Source: Alcaligenaceae bacterium (GTDB taxonomy: Bacteria; Pseudomonadota; Gammaproteobacteria; Burkholderiales; Burkholderiaceae_B). From it: 64,000 bases of DNA. This document shows, in pieces, positions 49,125 to 58,895 of this stretch; position 1 is the stretch's first letter; each line of letters starts with the position of its first letter. The position numbers and the translations under genes were made by a program. The DNA is taken from positions 163,697 to 227,696 of the forward strand of contig JACCEO010000005.1 of assembly GCA_013416485.1 (NCBI GenBank). Reading direction: 5' to 3'. The notes below the pieces were generated by a model, which worked only from the letters and a program-made list of their open reading frames with translations, did not search any database and was not told where the DNA came from.

Positions 49125-50510
49125 TTAGCCGTTGATACCTGAGCCAGGCACACGCAGCTTTTTACCCTGGGCTAATTTATTGCCTTTCAGGTTGTTAAGT
49201 TTACGTAATTCGTCCACCGAGGTGTTGTAGCGCTTGGCCAATGCAAACAGGGTTTCGCCCTTTTTGATGGTATGTGTACGCACCACAGGTTGGCGTTGTA
49301 GCACGGCTACGTCGCCTTTGCTACGTTTAGTCGTGTTTTTAGTGCTAGTTGCCTTAGGTGTAGAGACTTCCATAGAGGCCAGTTTTAGCCCTGCTTGTTG
49401 CTTGCCAGTAGGCACCAACAATGTTTGAGCAACGGCACGAGTTTGTTTTTTACCTAAGCCATTAATAGAGCGTAGTTGGCCCAGGCTGATGCCGTGCTTC
49501 TTGGCGATCTCTGTGTAGGATTCGCCATTTTTGCTTTGATAGGTTTTCCAAGAGCTTAATTGGCCTTTGTAGGCCTGCAGATTACTATTGAAAATGTCTA
49601 CACGATTGGTGGGTAGCAATAAAGGGATGTCGTCTTGGGGGCGAATCACCGGCTGATTATGTACCGCATTTAGGGATTTGAACTCTTCGACAGATATTTC
49701 TGCCAGTTGCGCTGCTACTTCAACATCAATGTTTTCGTTTTTCTGGACGGTGGTGAAGTAGGGTGTATTGCTGACTTCGGGTAATGTCAGACCATACTTT
49801 TTAGGGTTGGCAATAATATTTTTGATGGCCTGCAGCTTGGGCACGTAGTTGCGTGTCTCGTCAGGCATTTTTAGGGATTGGTAATCCCCCAGTAGGCCAG
49901 CGTTCAGATTTTTTTCTATGGCGCGTTTGACCGAGCCTTCGCCCCAGTTATACGAGGCCAACGCCAAATACCAGTCACCCTGGAATTCGTACAAATAAGA
50001 CAAGTAATCAAGGGCGGCGTTGGTAGAAGCGATAGGGTCGCGACGTTGGTCGTGCCACCAGTCTTGCTTCAGGTTGTAATGCTTGCCTGTGCTGGGAATA
50101 AACTGCCATAGGCCAGATGCTTTGGCGCTGGATAAAGCGTCGGGTTTGTAGGCGCTTTCAACGAAGGGCAGTAGGGCCAGTTCAGTGGGTAGGCCGCGCC
50201 TGTCCAGTTCATCGACGATGTAATACAGGTATTTTCCCGCACGCTGGCTCATGAGCAGCATGGATTGAGGATGAGACGCGTAGTAGTCGGTCCATTGTTG
50301 GGTGGTTTCGCTATCTAGGTTAGGGATGGCAAAGCCGCGTCTGATGCGGTCCCACATGTCGCGTGGTGGGCTAGTCAGGTCAACGGTACGTGAGGTTTCG
50401 GCAGCGCCATAGACTTTTTGCCTAGTGGCGTTAGTACTGTCAGGTGTGGTGCTAGCACAGCCAGCCAGCACAGCTACTAGCAGTAGCATGAATAGTCGTA
50501 AGCATTTCAT
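49125..50510 (-). CDS. mltD: Membrane-bound lytic murein transglycosylase D
   Basis: Peptidoglycan-cleaving lipoprotein. The ATG at 50510 starts MKCLRLFMLLLVAVLAGCAS with a lipobox LAGC; longer in-frame starts would place this signal internally. A GH23 domain follows with ELALLPFVESAYKPDALSSA (catalytic Glu) and GLWQFIPSTGKHY. The C-terminal part carries LysM-type repeats, clearest at the end (THTIKKGETLFALAKRYNTS) and around SYTEIAKKHGISLGQLRSIN. About 461 residues. Lies 10 bases after gloB. Confidence 0.94.
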   Translation of the reverse strand: MKCLRLFMLLLVAVLAGCASTTPDSTNATRQKVYGAAETSRTVDLTSPPRDMWDRIRRGFAIPNLDSETTQQWTDYYASHPQSMLLMSQRAGKYLYYIVDELDRRGLPTELALLPFVESAYKPDALSSAKASGLWQFIPSTGKHYNLKQDWWHDQRRDPIASTNAALDYLSYLYEFQGDWYLALASYNWGEGSVKRAIEKNLNAGLLGDYQSLKMPDETRNYVPKLQAIKNIIANPKKYGLTLPEVSNTPYFTTVQKNENIDVEVAAQLAEISVEEFKSLNAVHNQPVIRPQDDIPLLLPTNRVDIFNSNLQAYKGQLSSWKTYQSKNGESYTEIAKKHGISLGQLRSINGLGKKQTRAVAQTLLVPTGKQQAGLKLASMEVSTPKATSTKNTTKRSKGDVAVLQRQPVVRTHTIKKGETLFALAKRYNTSVDELRKLNNLKGNKLAQGKKLRVPGSGING

Positions 50511-50520
50511 GAGTGGCAAT

Positions 50521-51336
50521 TTATTTGAAGTTGTTTTTCCATTCGCGCAAGCTGGCAAATACGGCGACACTTGAGTCCAGTGGCCTAGCGGCATAAGCGG
50601 TAGCGGCAGCAACTACTGGGGCTGCTGTTGTACGAAGAAAGGGGTTGGTAGCAAGTTCTGTTGTTAGGGTGGTGGGCAACGTGGGTTGGTGATTAGCACG
50701 CAGTTGTGACGCGCTAAGCCATTGCTTTTGTAATGCGGTGTTATCAGGTTCTACCTGCATCGCCCAACGCAAATTCGCTAAAGTGTACTCATGGGCGCAG
50801 CAAATCAGGGTGTCCAATGGTAACGCGGCCAGCTTGGCCAGCGATGCTGTCATTTGTTCGGGTGTGCCTTCGAACAGGCGTCCACAGCCTGCAGCAAACA
50901 AGGTATCGCCACAAAACACCAAAGGTGGATTACCGTCCAAGGTACCGTGGTAGGCAACGTGGCCTGCTGTGTGACCTGGAATATCTATTACCTGCAGGTG
51001 TAAACCTACGTTAGGTAGGCTGACTGTATCGCCTTCAGTGACACGAATATCGCAGACGGGCAAGGTTTCGGTGGCAGGGCCATAGACGACACCCCCGTTT
51101 CGCTGTTGTAATGCCGTGACTCCGCCAACATGGTCGCCATGATGGTGGGTAAGTAAAATGGCATCTAGCGTTAACGAGTGTTGGTCCAGTATGGCTTGCA
51201 CAGGGGCAGCGACACCAGGGTCTATGACAACGGCGTGCTGGCCTTTACAGACCATCCAGATATAGTTGTCGTTTAGCGCTGGCACAGGAATAAGCTGGCT
51301 GATGCTGCTATCTGACAAGTGCAGTGTGTTTACCAT
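50521..51336 (-). CDS. gloB: Hydroxyacylglutathione hydrolase (glyoxalase II)
   Basis: Hydrolyses S-lactoylglutathione in methylglyoxal detoxification. The metallo-beta-lactamase motif THHHGDHVGG is present, with IPGHTAGHVAYH, FCGDTLFAAGCGRLFEGTP and a CAHEYTLANLRWA block specific to glyoxalase II. The ATG at 51336 is preferred (271 residues); a frame continues nine codons further. Divergent from the methyltransferase gene with only 15 bases between starts. Confidence 0.95.
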   Translation of the reverse strand: MVNTLHLSDSSISQLIPVPALNDNYIWMVCKGQHAVVIDPGVAAPVQAILDQHSLTLDAILLTHHHGDHVGGVTALQQRNGGVVYGPATETLPVCDIRVTEGDTVSLPNVGLHLQVIDIPGHTAGHVAYHGTLDGNPPLVFCGDTLFAAGCGRLFEGTPEQMTASLAKLAALPLDTLICCAHEYTLANLRWAMQVEPDNTALQKQWLSASQLRANHQPTLPTTLTTELATNPFLRTTAAPVVAAATAYAARPLDSSVAVFASLREWKNNFK

Positions 51337-51351
51337 AACTAGGAGTAAATT

Positions 51352-52110
51352 GTGGACGTCCAACCGCTTATTATAGAGCTAGCCGATTGGTTGGGGTCTG
51401 CGCCAGGTCAATATGTGCATAACTGGGAAAAAACGCAGATCGATCGCATGGTGACGAATGTGTTCGGTTATCACGCTATACAGGTTGGTTTGCCTCAATA
51501 TGATTACCTGCGCGCTAGCCGAATACAGTTCAAAGGCCGGACACGGGCTATTTTTGAAGGGGCAGCTCAGCAGGGGGCTGTTATTGTGACCGATCCTGAA
51601 AACCTGCCCTTCGATACTCAAAGCATAGACCTGCTGGTTCTGCCACATGTACTAGAGTGTTCTGATAATCCGCACCAGGTGCTGCGAGAGGTCGAAAGGG
51701 TATTAGTACCCGAAGGTCGGGTGGTTATTTCCGGCTTCAATCCCTGGAGCCTATGGGGCGCACGCGAACGAATTCCTGGCCTGGACCCATTAATGCCGGT
51801 GCCAGCAGATCTACAGATTTCTTTGGTGCGCTTGAAAGACTGGTTTAAATTACTGTCTTTCGATTTGGACCGTGGGCGTTTCGGTTGTTATGCTCCGCAC
51901 TGTACCAGTGACACTTGGTTGCATCGTTGGGACTTTATGGAAAGTGCTGGCGATCGCTGGTGGCCAGTCTGTGGCGCTGTTTATGTCGTCTCAGCCGTTA
52001 AACGCGTGGCAGGTATACGTTTGGTCGGGACGCAATGGAAGCGTTCCAGGCGGCGTATGCGTCGGGCTACGGTGGTCGCAGGTCGTCAATCACTATCAAA
52101 CAAGGGATAG
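51352..52110 (+). CDS. YafS-like SAM-dependent methyltransferase
   Basis: Class I methyltransferase of 252 residues. The methyltransferase_11 core is visible (LDLLVLPHVLECSDNPHQ-like: IDLLVLPHVLECSDNPHQVL, then VERVLVPEGRVVISGFNPWS). Start is a GTG with AGGAG 6 bases upstream. Its place between gloB and rnhA equals that of E. coli yafS, whose substrate is unknown. The C-terminus is very basic (KRSRRRMRRATVVAGRQ). Confidence 0.86.
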   Translation: MDVQPLIIELADWLGSAPGQYVHNWEKTQIDRMVTNVFGYHAIQVGLPQYDYLRASRIQFKGRTRAIFEGAAQQGAVIVTDPENLPFDTQSIDLLVLPHVLECSDNPHQVLREVERVLVPEGRVVISGFNPWSLWGARERIPGLDPLMPVPADLQISLVRLKDWFKLLSFDLDRGRFGCYAPHCTSDTWLHRWDFMESAGDRWWPVCGAVYVVSAVKRVAGIRLVGTQWKRSRRRMRRATVVAGRQSLSNKG

Positions 52111-52119
52111 CGCATCAAA

Positions 52120-52602
52120 ATGACGCAATCGACAATGGCACTTTCTCGTGTCGAAATTTGGACGGATGGCGCCTGTAAAGGCAATCCTGGTGTGGGTGGC
52201 TGGGGTGCGTTGTTGCGCCAAGGCAAGCATGAAAAAACTATCTATGGTGGTGAATTGCACACCACGAATAATCGTATGGAGCTGCTGGCTGTTATACAAG
52301 CACTAAAAGCGCTGAAGCGACGTTGTGATGTGGTTGTACACACAGACTCTCAATATGTTCAAAAAGGCATGAACGAATGGCTGGTGAACTGGAAGCGGCG
52401 TGGTTGGCGTACGGCCGACAAAAAACCCGTCAAAAATGCTGACCTTTGGCAAGAGCTAGATGCGCTGGTCCAAGAGCAACCTGTGACGTGGCGCTGGGTC
52501 AAGGGCCATGCGGGCGATCCTGGCAACGAAAGGGCCGACGAACTAGCGAATATGGGGGCCGAGCAAATGCGCAATGCCCCAGCAGCAGAAAGCGTGGTGT
52601 AA
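52120..52602 (+). CDS. rnhA: Ribonuclease HI
   Basis: Degrades RNA in RNA-DNA hybrids. The four acidic catalytic residues are seen in [11 protein letters not shown] (Asp), [13 protein letters not shown] (Glu), [14 protein letters not shown] (Asp) and NERADELAN (Asp); the handle region [16 protein letters not shown] is intact. 160 residues. Nine bases after the methyltransferase gene. In many proteobacteria dnaQ follows directly; here two efflux genes intervene. Confidence 0.97.
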   Translation: MTQSTMALSRVEIWTDGACKGNPGVGGWGALLRQGKHEKTIYGGELHTTNNRMELLAVIQALKALKRRCDVVVHTDSQYVQKGMNEWLVNWKRRGWRTADKKPVKNADLWQELDALVQEQPVTWRWVKGHAGDPGNERADELANMGAEQMRNAPAAESVV

Positions 52603-52613
52603 TCCCAGGCTGA

Positions 52614-53750
52614 ATGGTAAAAGTCGCACACATGAAAAACTCACGTATGGTTGTGGTGGTAACACTGGTAGTTGGTGTTGCTCTGGGGGGGCTAGGGTCA
52701 CGTTGGCTGGCTCAGCGCGATGCAAACACGTCTGTTGTTCCCGCAGCAACGGTGTCAGTGGCGCCAGCAGCTAAGGCGGCTGCGAATGTGCAGTTGGCGG
52801 CGGTGGTTCAGGTGTCATTACCGCATAGTGTGGCTGCCGTGGGCAATTTGCGTTCGGAAAACTCAGTAGAACTACGCTCGGAAATTACTGGTCGTATTGC
52901 CCAGATTAATTTTAATGAGGGTGGTCAGGTACGCCAGGGGCAAGTCTTAGTACGTTTGGATGATAGTGTGTTGCGAGCCCAGCTACAGCAGGCACAGGCC
53001 AACCTGAGTCTGGCAGCCAGTCAGTTCAGGCGTGCTACTGAATTGAATCAGCAGGGCTTTATTAGTAAGCAAGCTAAGGACGAAGCCGGCAGTCAATTGA
53101 ACGTGCAGCAGGCAGCGCTGGCGCTGGCTCAGGCGCAGCTAGATAAAACAGCCATTGTTGCGCCTTTCGATGGCTTGGTTGGGCTACGTAATGTGTCGGT
53201 TGGGGACTATGTCAGTCCGGGGTCGGATTTGGTGCCTATAGAATCTATAGATCCTTTAAAAGCCGACTTTCGCATTCCCGAGAACTACTTGTCGTTGGTA
53301 AATATTGGTATGCGTATTAGCGTGGCCTTTGATGCGTTTCCAGGGCAGGTGCGTGATGCCGAAGTGGTTGCCATCAGCCCCGTCATTGATACGGGCGGAC
53401 GCTCTATATTATTGCGCGCCAACGTACCAAATACGGACGGTAAGTTGCGTCCCGGCATGTTCGCTCGTGTGCAACTGAAGTTTAAAGACACTGAATCCCT
53501 GGTCGTGCCGGAAACTGCTTTGTCGCCATCAGGGCAATCGCAGTATGTATTCCGGGTGAATCAGAATACAGCCGAGCGCGTCATGGTCAATGTAGGCCAA
53601 CGTAGCGGTGGCATGGTGGAAATACTGGATGGTTTGCGGTTTGGAGACCAGGTGGTGATCTCGGGTTTACAAAAGGTTCAGGATGGTGGCCAGGTTAATG
53701 TGTTGCCGTCAGCAGCGGTTAAGGCTGACGCTGTCGCCTCGGCATCCTGA
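52614..53750 (+). CDS. RND efflux periplasmic adaptor subunit
   Basis: Membrane-fusion protein of an RND pump, 378 residues. A signal/anchor helix is at about residues 12-28; the lipoyl/hairpin region follows (RSEITGRIAQINFNEGGQVR, then an Ala/Gln-rich coiled coil to about residue 170) and beta-barrel segments (FPGQVRDAEVVAISPVIDTG). The start may be the ATG six codons later (MKNSRM). It belongs with the next gene. No outer-membrane factor gene is present, so a shared one is probably used. Confidence 0.9.
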   Translation: MVKVAHMKNSRMVVVVTLVVGVALGGLGSRWLAQRDANTSVVPAATVSVAPAAKAAANVQLAAVVQVSLPHSVAAVGNLRSENSVELRSEITGRIAQINFNEGGQVRQGQVLVRLDDSVLRAQLQQAQANLSLAASQFRRATELNQQGFISKQAKDEAGSQLNVQQAALALAQAQLDKTAIVAPFDGLVGLRNVSVGDYVSPGSDLVPIESIDPLKADFRIPENYLSLVNIGMRISVAFDAFPGQVRDAEVVAISPVIDTGGRSILLRANVPNTDGKLRPGMFARVQLKFKDTESLVVPETALSPSGQSQYVFRVNQNTAERVMVNVGQRSGGMVEILDGLRFGDQVVISGLQKVQDGGQVNVLPSAAVKADAVASAS

Positions 53751-53765
53751 GTAGCGGCACATTCT

Positions 53766-56700
53766 ATGAAACTTTCTGAAACCTGTATCAAGCGTCCGGT
53801 TTTTGCTACGGTACTGTCCCTGATTATTCTGTTGGTTGGCCTGATCTCTTATGACAGGTTAACGGTGCGCGAATACCCAGCCATCGACGAACCTGTAGTT
53901 TCTGTGGTTACCGTGTACACCGGTGCTTCGCCCGAGGTGGTCGAGTCGCAGGTAACCAAGCCGCTAGAAGACCAGTTATCTGGGATCGAAGGTGTCGATG
54001 TCATGACATCGCGCAGCCGGTCCGAGCGTAGCCTGATCAACATTAAGTTTAATTTAAGCCGTGACCCTGATGCCGCAGCTGCTGATGTACGCGACAAAGT
54101 ATCGCGAGCACGCCGTTTTCTACCGGATGAAGTCGACGAACCTATTATCAGCAAGGTCGAGGCCGACTCAACCCCCATCATTTATCTGGGCGTGACGGTA
54201 GGGGATTACTCACAGCTAGAGGCGTCTGACTATATCAATCGCTATATTAAGACTCGTCTGTCTGTGCTGCCTGGTGCAGCTGAAGTGCGGGTGTTCGGTG
54301 AGCGGTTGCCGTCCATGCGTATCTATGTGGACAGGACGAAACTAGCGGCGTATGGCTTGATAGTCCAAGACGTAGAATCCGCTTTGCGTTCGCAGAACGT
54401 ATTGATACCAGCAGGTCGTATCGAGTCACTGGAACGCGAGTTCTCGGTGGTGTCGTCTACTGATCTGCAAACCGTGGAACAGTTTCGCCAGGTGATAGTG
54501 GCAAATAGCCAGGGGTATCCTGTGCGCCTTAGCGATGTCGCCGATGTGGAAATAGGTGCGGCTTCGGATAGAGTGCTGGCACGCTTTAATGGTCAGCCTA
54601 GCTTGACCATAGGGATTACTAAGCAATCTACCGCCAACCCTTTGGATTTGTCGCGCGAAGTACATAAAGAAGTCGAACTTATTAATCAGAATTTACCTGC
54701 CGGTATGCTGTTGAACATGTCATATGACAGTTCGGTGTTTATTCAGAAGTCCATAGATTCGGTCTACACCACAGTGATCGAGGCGGTCATTCTGGTGGTG
54801 CTGGTTATTTTCTTTTTCTTGCGTAACGTGCGTGCCAGTCTGATTCCCATTGTGACAATACCTGTGTCACTGGTGGGGGCCTTTGGCATTATGTTTTTCT
54901 TTGGTTTTTCCATTAATACCTTGACCTTGTTGGCGATGGTGCTGGCCATAGGGCTGGTGGTGGATGATGCCATTGTGGTGCTTGAGAATATTTTCCGGCA
55001 CATAGAAGACGGTAAAACTCGCATGGAAGCGGCCTTCCTGGGTGCCAAGGAAATTGGTTTTGCCATTGTGGCCATGACCTTGACGCTGGTGACTGTGTAC
55101 GCACCATTGGCTTTTGCCACTGGACGTACGGGGCGCTTATTTATTGAGTTTGCCTTAACTCTGGCAGGCGCGGTCTTGGTATCGGGCTTTGTCGCGTTAA
55201 CGCTGACACCCATGATGTGTTCTACCTTGTTGCGCCACCAAACGAGTCATGGCCGTGTATATACCTGGATAGAAAATCTGTTGGTAGGCTTAACCAATCA
55301 CTATCGCACAGGTTTGGGTCATGCTTTGCGCAATAAAGCGATAGTTGTCTTGCTGGGCTTGTTGGTGGCGGCAGGCAGCGGTGTGCTGTTCAAGACAGTT
55401 AAAAGCGAGCTGGCGCCTATAGAAGATCGTGGCGTAGTATTTGGGATTGTCAGCGGTCCCGAAGGAGCAACACTGGATTACACCTTACAAAGCGTCAAGG
55501 AAATTGAAGGTTTTTACTCTGAGCTTCCTGAGACAGGAGGCTATCAGTCCATTATTGGCTTTCCCACAGTGACTGACTCGTTTGTGATATTGCGCTTGAA
55601 GCCTTGGGAGGAGCGTAGTCGTTCCCAACAAAGTATTGCTGCTGGCTTGCAGCCCAAATTTGCCGGTTTACCTGGGGTTAGGGCATTTCCAACAAACCCG
55701 CCTTCCTTGGGGCAAAGGGCCACGTCAAAACCCATAGAGTTCGTAGTCATGAGCCAGGCCAGTTACCCCGAAATTGCCAAATTGGTGGACGGTTTTGTTA
55801 GTAAGTTGCGCGACTACCCAGGGCTACAAAATATTGATACCGATTTACGCCTGAATACACCTGAGTTGCGTGTGGTGGTGGACCGTGACAAGTTGGCTGA
55901 TGTTGGTACTGATGTCGATGTATTAGGCCGCACCTTGGAAACCATGTTGGGTGGTCGACAAGTAACCCGTTTTCAGGATAGTGGCGAGCAATATGACGTC
56001 ATTGTTCAGGTGAAGAAAGAAGATCGCTCTGATCCTGCAGACATTTCTGATATCTTTGTGCGTACTCGCGACGGCAGTATGGTGCAAATGTCTAACTTTT
56101 TGACTGTGTCGGAAAGCGTGTCGCCTCAGTCCTTGAACCACTTCAACCGTTTGCGAGCTGTCAAGGTGGAAGCTTCGGTTGCACCTGGCTATGCCTTGGG
56201 CGAAGTGCTAGAGCACATGCAGGCGGTGGCGTTGGAAACCTTGCCACCTACGGTACAAACTGACCTGGACGGCCAGTCGCGCGAATTTCGTGACTCGTCG
56301 GGCAATATTTATCTAGTGTTCTTAATGGCACTGGCTTTTATTTACCTGGTGCTGGCGGCGCAGTTTGAAAGTTGGCGCAGTCCTTTTATCATTATGCTGT
56401 CCGTGCCCTTGTCCATGACGGGGGCATTATTGGCCCTTTGGTTATCGGGTGGTACCTTGTCAATTTATAGCCAAATTGGCTTGATCACCCTGGTGGGTTT
56501 AATTACCAAGCACGGCATACTTATTGTGGAGTTTGCGAATCAATTGCGGGCAGAAGGGGCTGAAATGACACAAGCTGTTATCGAGGCCAGTGTTATGCGT
56601 TTGCGCCCTATATTGATGACTACAGGCGCTATGGTGCTAGGCGTATTGCCACTGGCTTACGCCACAGGCGCGGGGGCGGAATCGCGTCAGCAAATTGGTT

Positions 56701-56804
56701 GGGTACTGGTAGGAGGCTTGACCTTGGGTACGGTGCTAACCTTGTTTGTGGTGCCTGTAGCCTACACCTTAATTGCTGGCCGTCAGCAAGTTAAACAGGC
56801 CTAG
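53766..56804 (+). CDS. RND efflux transporter permease (HAE1-like)
   Basis: Inner-membrane pump of 1012 residues, with the 12-helix RND layout: an N-terminal helix, a large periplasmic loop, and two helix bundles. Proton-relay acidic residues are seen in LVVDDAIVVLENIFRHIEDG, and the KHGILIVEFANQLRAEG block lies in the second half. Substrate cannot be told; it looks like the MexK/TriC-type or general HAE group rather than a metal pump. Begins 15 bases after the adaptor gene. Confidence 0.93.
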   Translation: MKLSETCIKRPVFATVLSLIILLVGLISYDRLTVREYPAIDEPVVSVVTVYTGASPEVVESQVTKPLEDQLSGIEGVDVMTSRSRSERSLINIKFNLSRDPDAAAADVRDKVSRARRFLPDEVDEPIISKVEADSTPIIYLGVTVGDYSQLEASDYINRYIKTRLSVLPGAAEVRVFGERLPSMRIYVDRTKLAAYGLIVQDVESALRSQNVLIPAGRIESLEREFSVVSSTDLQTVEQFRQVIVANSQGYPVRLSDVADVEIGAASDRVLARFNGQPSLTIGITKQSTANPLDLSREVHKEVELINQNLPAGMLLNMSYDSSVFIQKSIDSVYTTVIEAVILVVLVIFFFLRNVRASLIPIVTIPVSLVGAFGIMFFFGFSINTLTLLAMVLAIGLVVDDAIVVLENIFRHIEDGKTRMEAAFLGAKEIGFAIVAMTLTLVTVYAPLAFATGRTGRLFIEFALTLAGAVLVSGFVALTLTPMMCSTLLRHQTSHGRVYTWIENLLVGLTNHYRTGLGHALRNKAIVVLLGLLVAAGSGVLFKTVKSELAPIEDRGVVFGIVSGPEGATLDYTLQSVKEIEGFYSELPETGGYQSIIGFPTVTDSFVILRLKPWEERSRSQQSIAAGLQPKFAGLPGVRAFPTNPPSLGQRATSKPIEFVVMSQASYPEIAKLVDGFVSKLRDYPGLQNIDTDLRLNTPELRVVVDRDKLADVGTDVDVLGRTLETMLGGRQVTRFQDSGEQYDVIVQVKKEDRSDPADISDIFVRTRDGSMVQMSNFLTVSESVSPQSLNHFNRLRAVKVEASVAPGYALGEVLEHMQAVALETLPPTVQTDLDGQSREFRDSSGNIYLVFLMALAFIYLVLAAQFESWRSPFIIMLSVPLSMTGALLALWLSGGTLSIYSQIGLITLVGLITKHGILIVEFANQLRAEGAEMTQAVIEASVMRLRPILMTTGAMVLGVLPLAYATGAGAESRQQIGWVLVGGLTLGTVLTLFVVPVAYTLIAGRQQVKQA

Positions 56805-56838
56805 TGCCAATTGCCACGTTTTTTGAATACAGGAAGTT

Positions 56839-57543
56839 ATGCGTCAGATAGTATTAGATACGGAAACCACAGGACTGGATCCAGCTCAGGGTCACCGTAT
56901 GGTGGAAGTAGCATGTGTAGAACTGGTTAACCGTCGTTTAACAGGACGGCATCTGCATTTGTACTTGAATCCAGATCGCGATAGTGATCCCGAGGCCTTG
57001 GCTGTACACGGTCTGACCACACAGTTTTTGTCTGAGCATCCACGTTTTAATGAAGTGGCACAGGAGTTCATTGATTACGTTAAGGGTGCCGAAGTCATTA
57101 TTCATAATGCGGCATTTGATACCAAGTTTCTGAATGCAGAGCTGAATCGTATCGGTCAGCCTAACTTCGATCAGCTATGCGAAAAAGTCACTTGTTCATT
57201 GGTGCATGCACGAGAAATTCATCCTGGAAAACGCAACTCATTGGATGCTTTGTGCGACCGCTACGGAATATCCAATGCGCATAGGGTATTGCACGGCGCT
57301 TTACTAGACTCGGAGTTATTGGCCGATGTCTGGCTGGCCATGACACGTGGTCAGGATGGCCTAACAATGGACTTTGGTGACGATGAAAGTAGCGCTGCCA
57401 ATGGTATGCAACTAGAGCGTTTCGACCCGTTAACCTTAAAAGTAGCTAGTGCGAGTGTGACCGACCTAGAGGCACATGAAGCCTATTTGCAGGGCCTGGA
57501 TAAAGCGGCGGGTAAGCCCTGCGTGTGGCGCGAAATGCAGTGA
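56839..57543 (+). CDS. dnaQ: DNA polymerase III epsilon subunit (proofreading)
   Basis: 3'-5' exonuclease of the replicase. DEDDh motifs: VLDTETTGLDP (Asp, Glu), HNAAFDTKFLN (Asp) and HGALLDSELLAD (His, Asp). 234 residues, normal. GGAAG ribosome site before the ATG. A strong terminator follows. The beta-clamp-binding stretch is probably in the QLERF-type region (MQLERFDPL) near residue 195. Confidence 0.96.
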   Translation: MRQIVLDTETTGLDPAQGHRMVEVACVELVNRRLTGRHLHLYLNPDRDSDPEALAVHGLTTQFLSEHPRFNEVAQEFIDYVKGAEVIIHNAAFDTKFLNAELNRIGQPNFDQLCEKVTCSLVHAREIHPGKRNSLDALCDRYGISNAHRVLHGALLDSELLADVWLAMTRGQDGLTMDFGDDESSAANGMQLERFDPLTLKVASASVTDLEAHEAYLQGLDKAAGKPCVWREMQ

Positions 57544-57575
57544 AGCTAAACTGGGGTTTCCCATCGCCAGTAATT

Positions 57576-57605
57576 AAAAAGGCCAGCAATTAGCTGGCCT
57601 TTTTA
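57576..57605. terminator. Bidirectional terminator between dnaQ and dctM
   Basis: AAAAAGGCCAGC pairs with GCTGGCCTTTTT across an AATTA loop. A-run on the left and T-run on the right let it serve both convergent genes. Confidence 0.93.
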
Positions 57606-57617
57606 TGCGAGATGATT

Positions 57618-58895
57618 TTATTTCATGACACGTACCAGCCATAAGGCCATGTCAGGGAACAAGTACAACAGGAAGGCCATGCTCAGCATAATCAAGACAA
57701 AAGGAATAGCACCTTGAATGACTTCGTTGATTCTGGCCTTGGTAACTGCCTGAATAACAAATAGGTTCATACCTACAGGGGGTGTAATTAAGGCGACCTC
57801 GATTAAGATCACAAAGTAAATGCCAAACCAGATGGGGTCGATATTCAATGCCGCCAGCGATGGGTATAACACGGGCACCATGATCAACAACATGGATAAG
57901 CTTTCCAGGAACAGGCCTATCACCAACAGCACGCAGGTTACTGCCAACAAGAAAGTAAGTTGATGGTGAAAATTTTCGGTGACAAAGGCGGTGACTTCTT
58001 GGGGTATGCGGTAGAGGGTAATGGCGTGACCAAAAACTTTGGCGCCAACCACGATTAGCAAAATAGTCACTGACGTTTTCATGGTGTCTTTGACCGCCTC
58101 GCTAAGCTTGGCCAATGTCAGCGTACGCATAATGCCAGCAGTTAATACCAGGGCGCAAAAGAAGCCTATGGCAGCCGCTTCGGTAGGAGTAAATATACCG
58201 GCATAAATACCACCAATAATAATGGCTGCAATTAACAAAGTGGGCATGCCGCGCAGGGTGGCTTGGCCAGTTTCTTTCCAGCTTTGTTTGGCCATGGGGG
58301 TGTACCCCTTGCCAAACTGGCAGTACAAAAATGAATACAGAGCAAATAAGCCTAGTAACACTAGGCCAGGTATCATTCCGGCCAGAAACAGATCAACAAT
58401 AGACTGTTCTGTAATCACACCATACACAATTAAGGGTATGGAAGGCGGGATGAGTATCCCTAGCGTGCCGCCAGCGGCCACTAGACCATAGGTAAAGGGA
58501 CGCTTGTAGCCGCGCTGCTGCATTTCAGGGATGGCTACTGTGCCTATGGTGGCTGCTGTCGCTACCGAGCTACCATTAATGGTAGAGAACATGCCAGATG
58601 CCATCAGGGTGGCGGTCGCTAAGCCACCAGGCCAGTGTCCTACCCAGGCCTGAAAGGCGTTGAATAAGTCACGGCCTACGCCGCCTTTCAGCAAAATATT
58701 CGACATCAATATGAACAGCGGGATGGACAGCAGAATAAAGCTATCCAGGCCGCCAGTCAGGTTTTGTGCCGCAATAGTTAGAGGGAAGCCTTTGAACCAC
58801 AACATGGTCACGCCTAGAGTGCCCAGTGCGAATGCTACTGGCACGCCCACGAATAGTAGGGCCAGCAGGCCGCCGATAATGATCAGCGTTGTCAT
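57618..58895 (-). CDS. dctM: TRAP transporter large permease DctM
   Basis: Large membrane subunit of a TRAP transporter (sodium-driven, binding-protein dependent). The 425 residues contain about 12 helices; PLFILMSNILLKGGVGRDLF, STINGSSVATAATIGTVAIP and GGTLGILIPPSIPLIVYGVI are typical of DctM. It starts one base after dctQ ends. Last gene of the left-running unit gntR-CoA-transferase-dctP-dctQ-dctM. Confidence 0.95.
   Translation of the reverse strand: MTTLIIIGGLLALLFVGVPVAFALGTLGVTMLWFKGFPLTIAAQNLTGGLDSFILLSIPLFILMSNILLKGGVGRDLFNAFQAWVGHWPGGLATATLMASGMFSTINGSSVATAATIGTVAIPEMQQRGYKRPFTYGLVAAGGTLGILIPPSIPLIVYGVITEQSIVDLFLAGMIPGLVLLGLFALYSFLYCQFGKGYTPMAKQSWKETGQATLRGMPTLLIAAIIIGGIYAGIFTPTEAAAIGFFCALVLTAGIMRTLTLAKLSEAVKDTMKTSVTILLIVVGAKVFGHAITLYRIPQEVTAFVTENFHHQLTFLLAVTCVLLVIGLFLESLSMLLIMVPVLYPSLAALNIDPIWFGIYFVILIEVALITPPVGMNLFVIQAVTKARINEVIQGAIPFVLIMLSMAFLLYLFPDMALWLVRVMK

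Noticed and set aside
54764..55213. 149-codon frame antisense to the RND permease
   Set aside because: Met/Lys/Thr-rich shadow of a transmembrane region; not gene-like.
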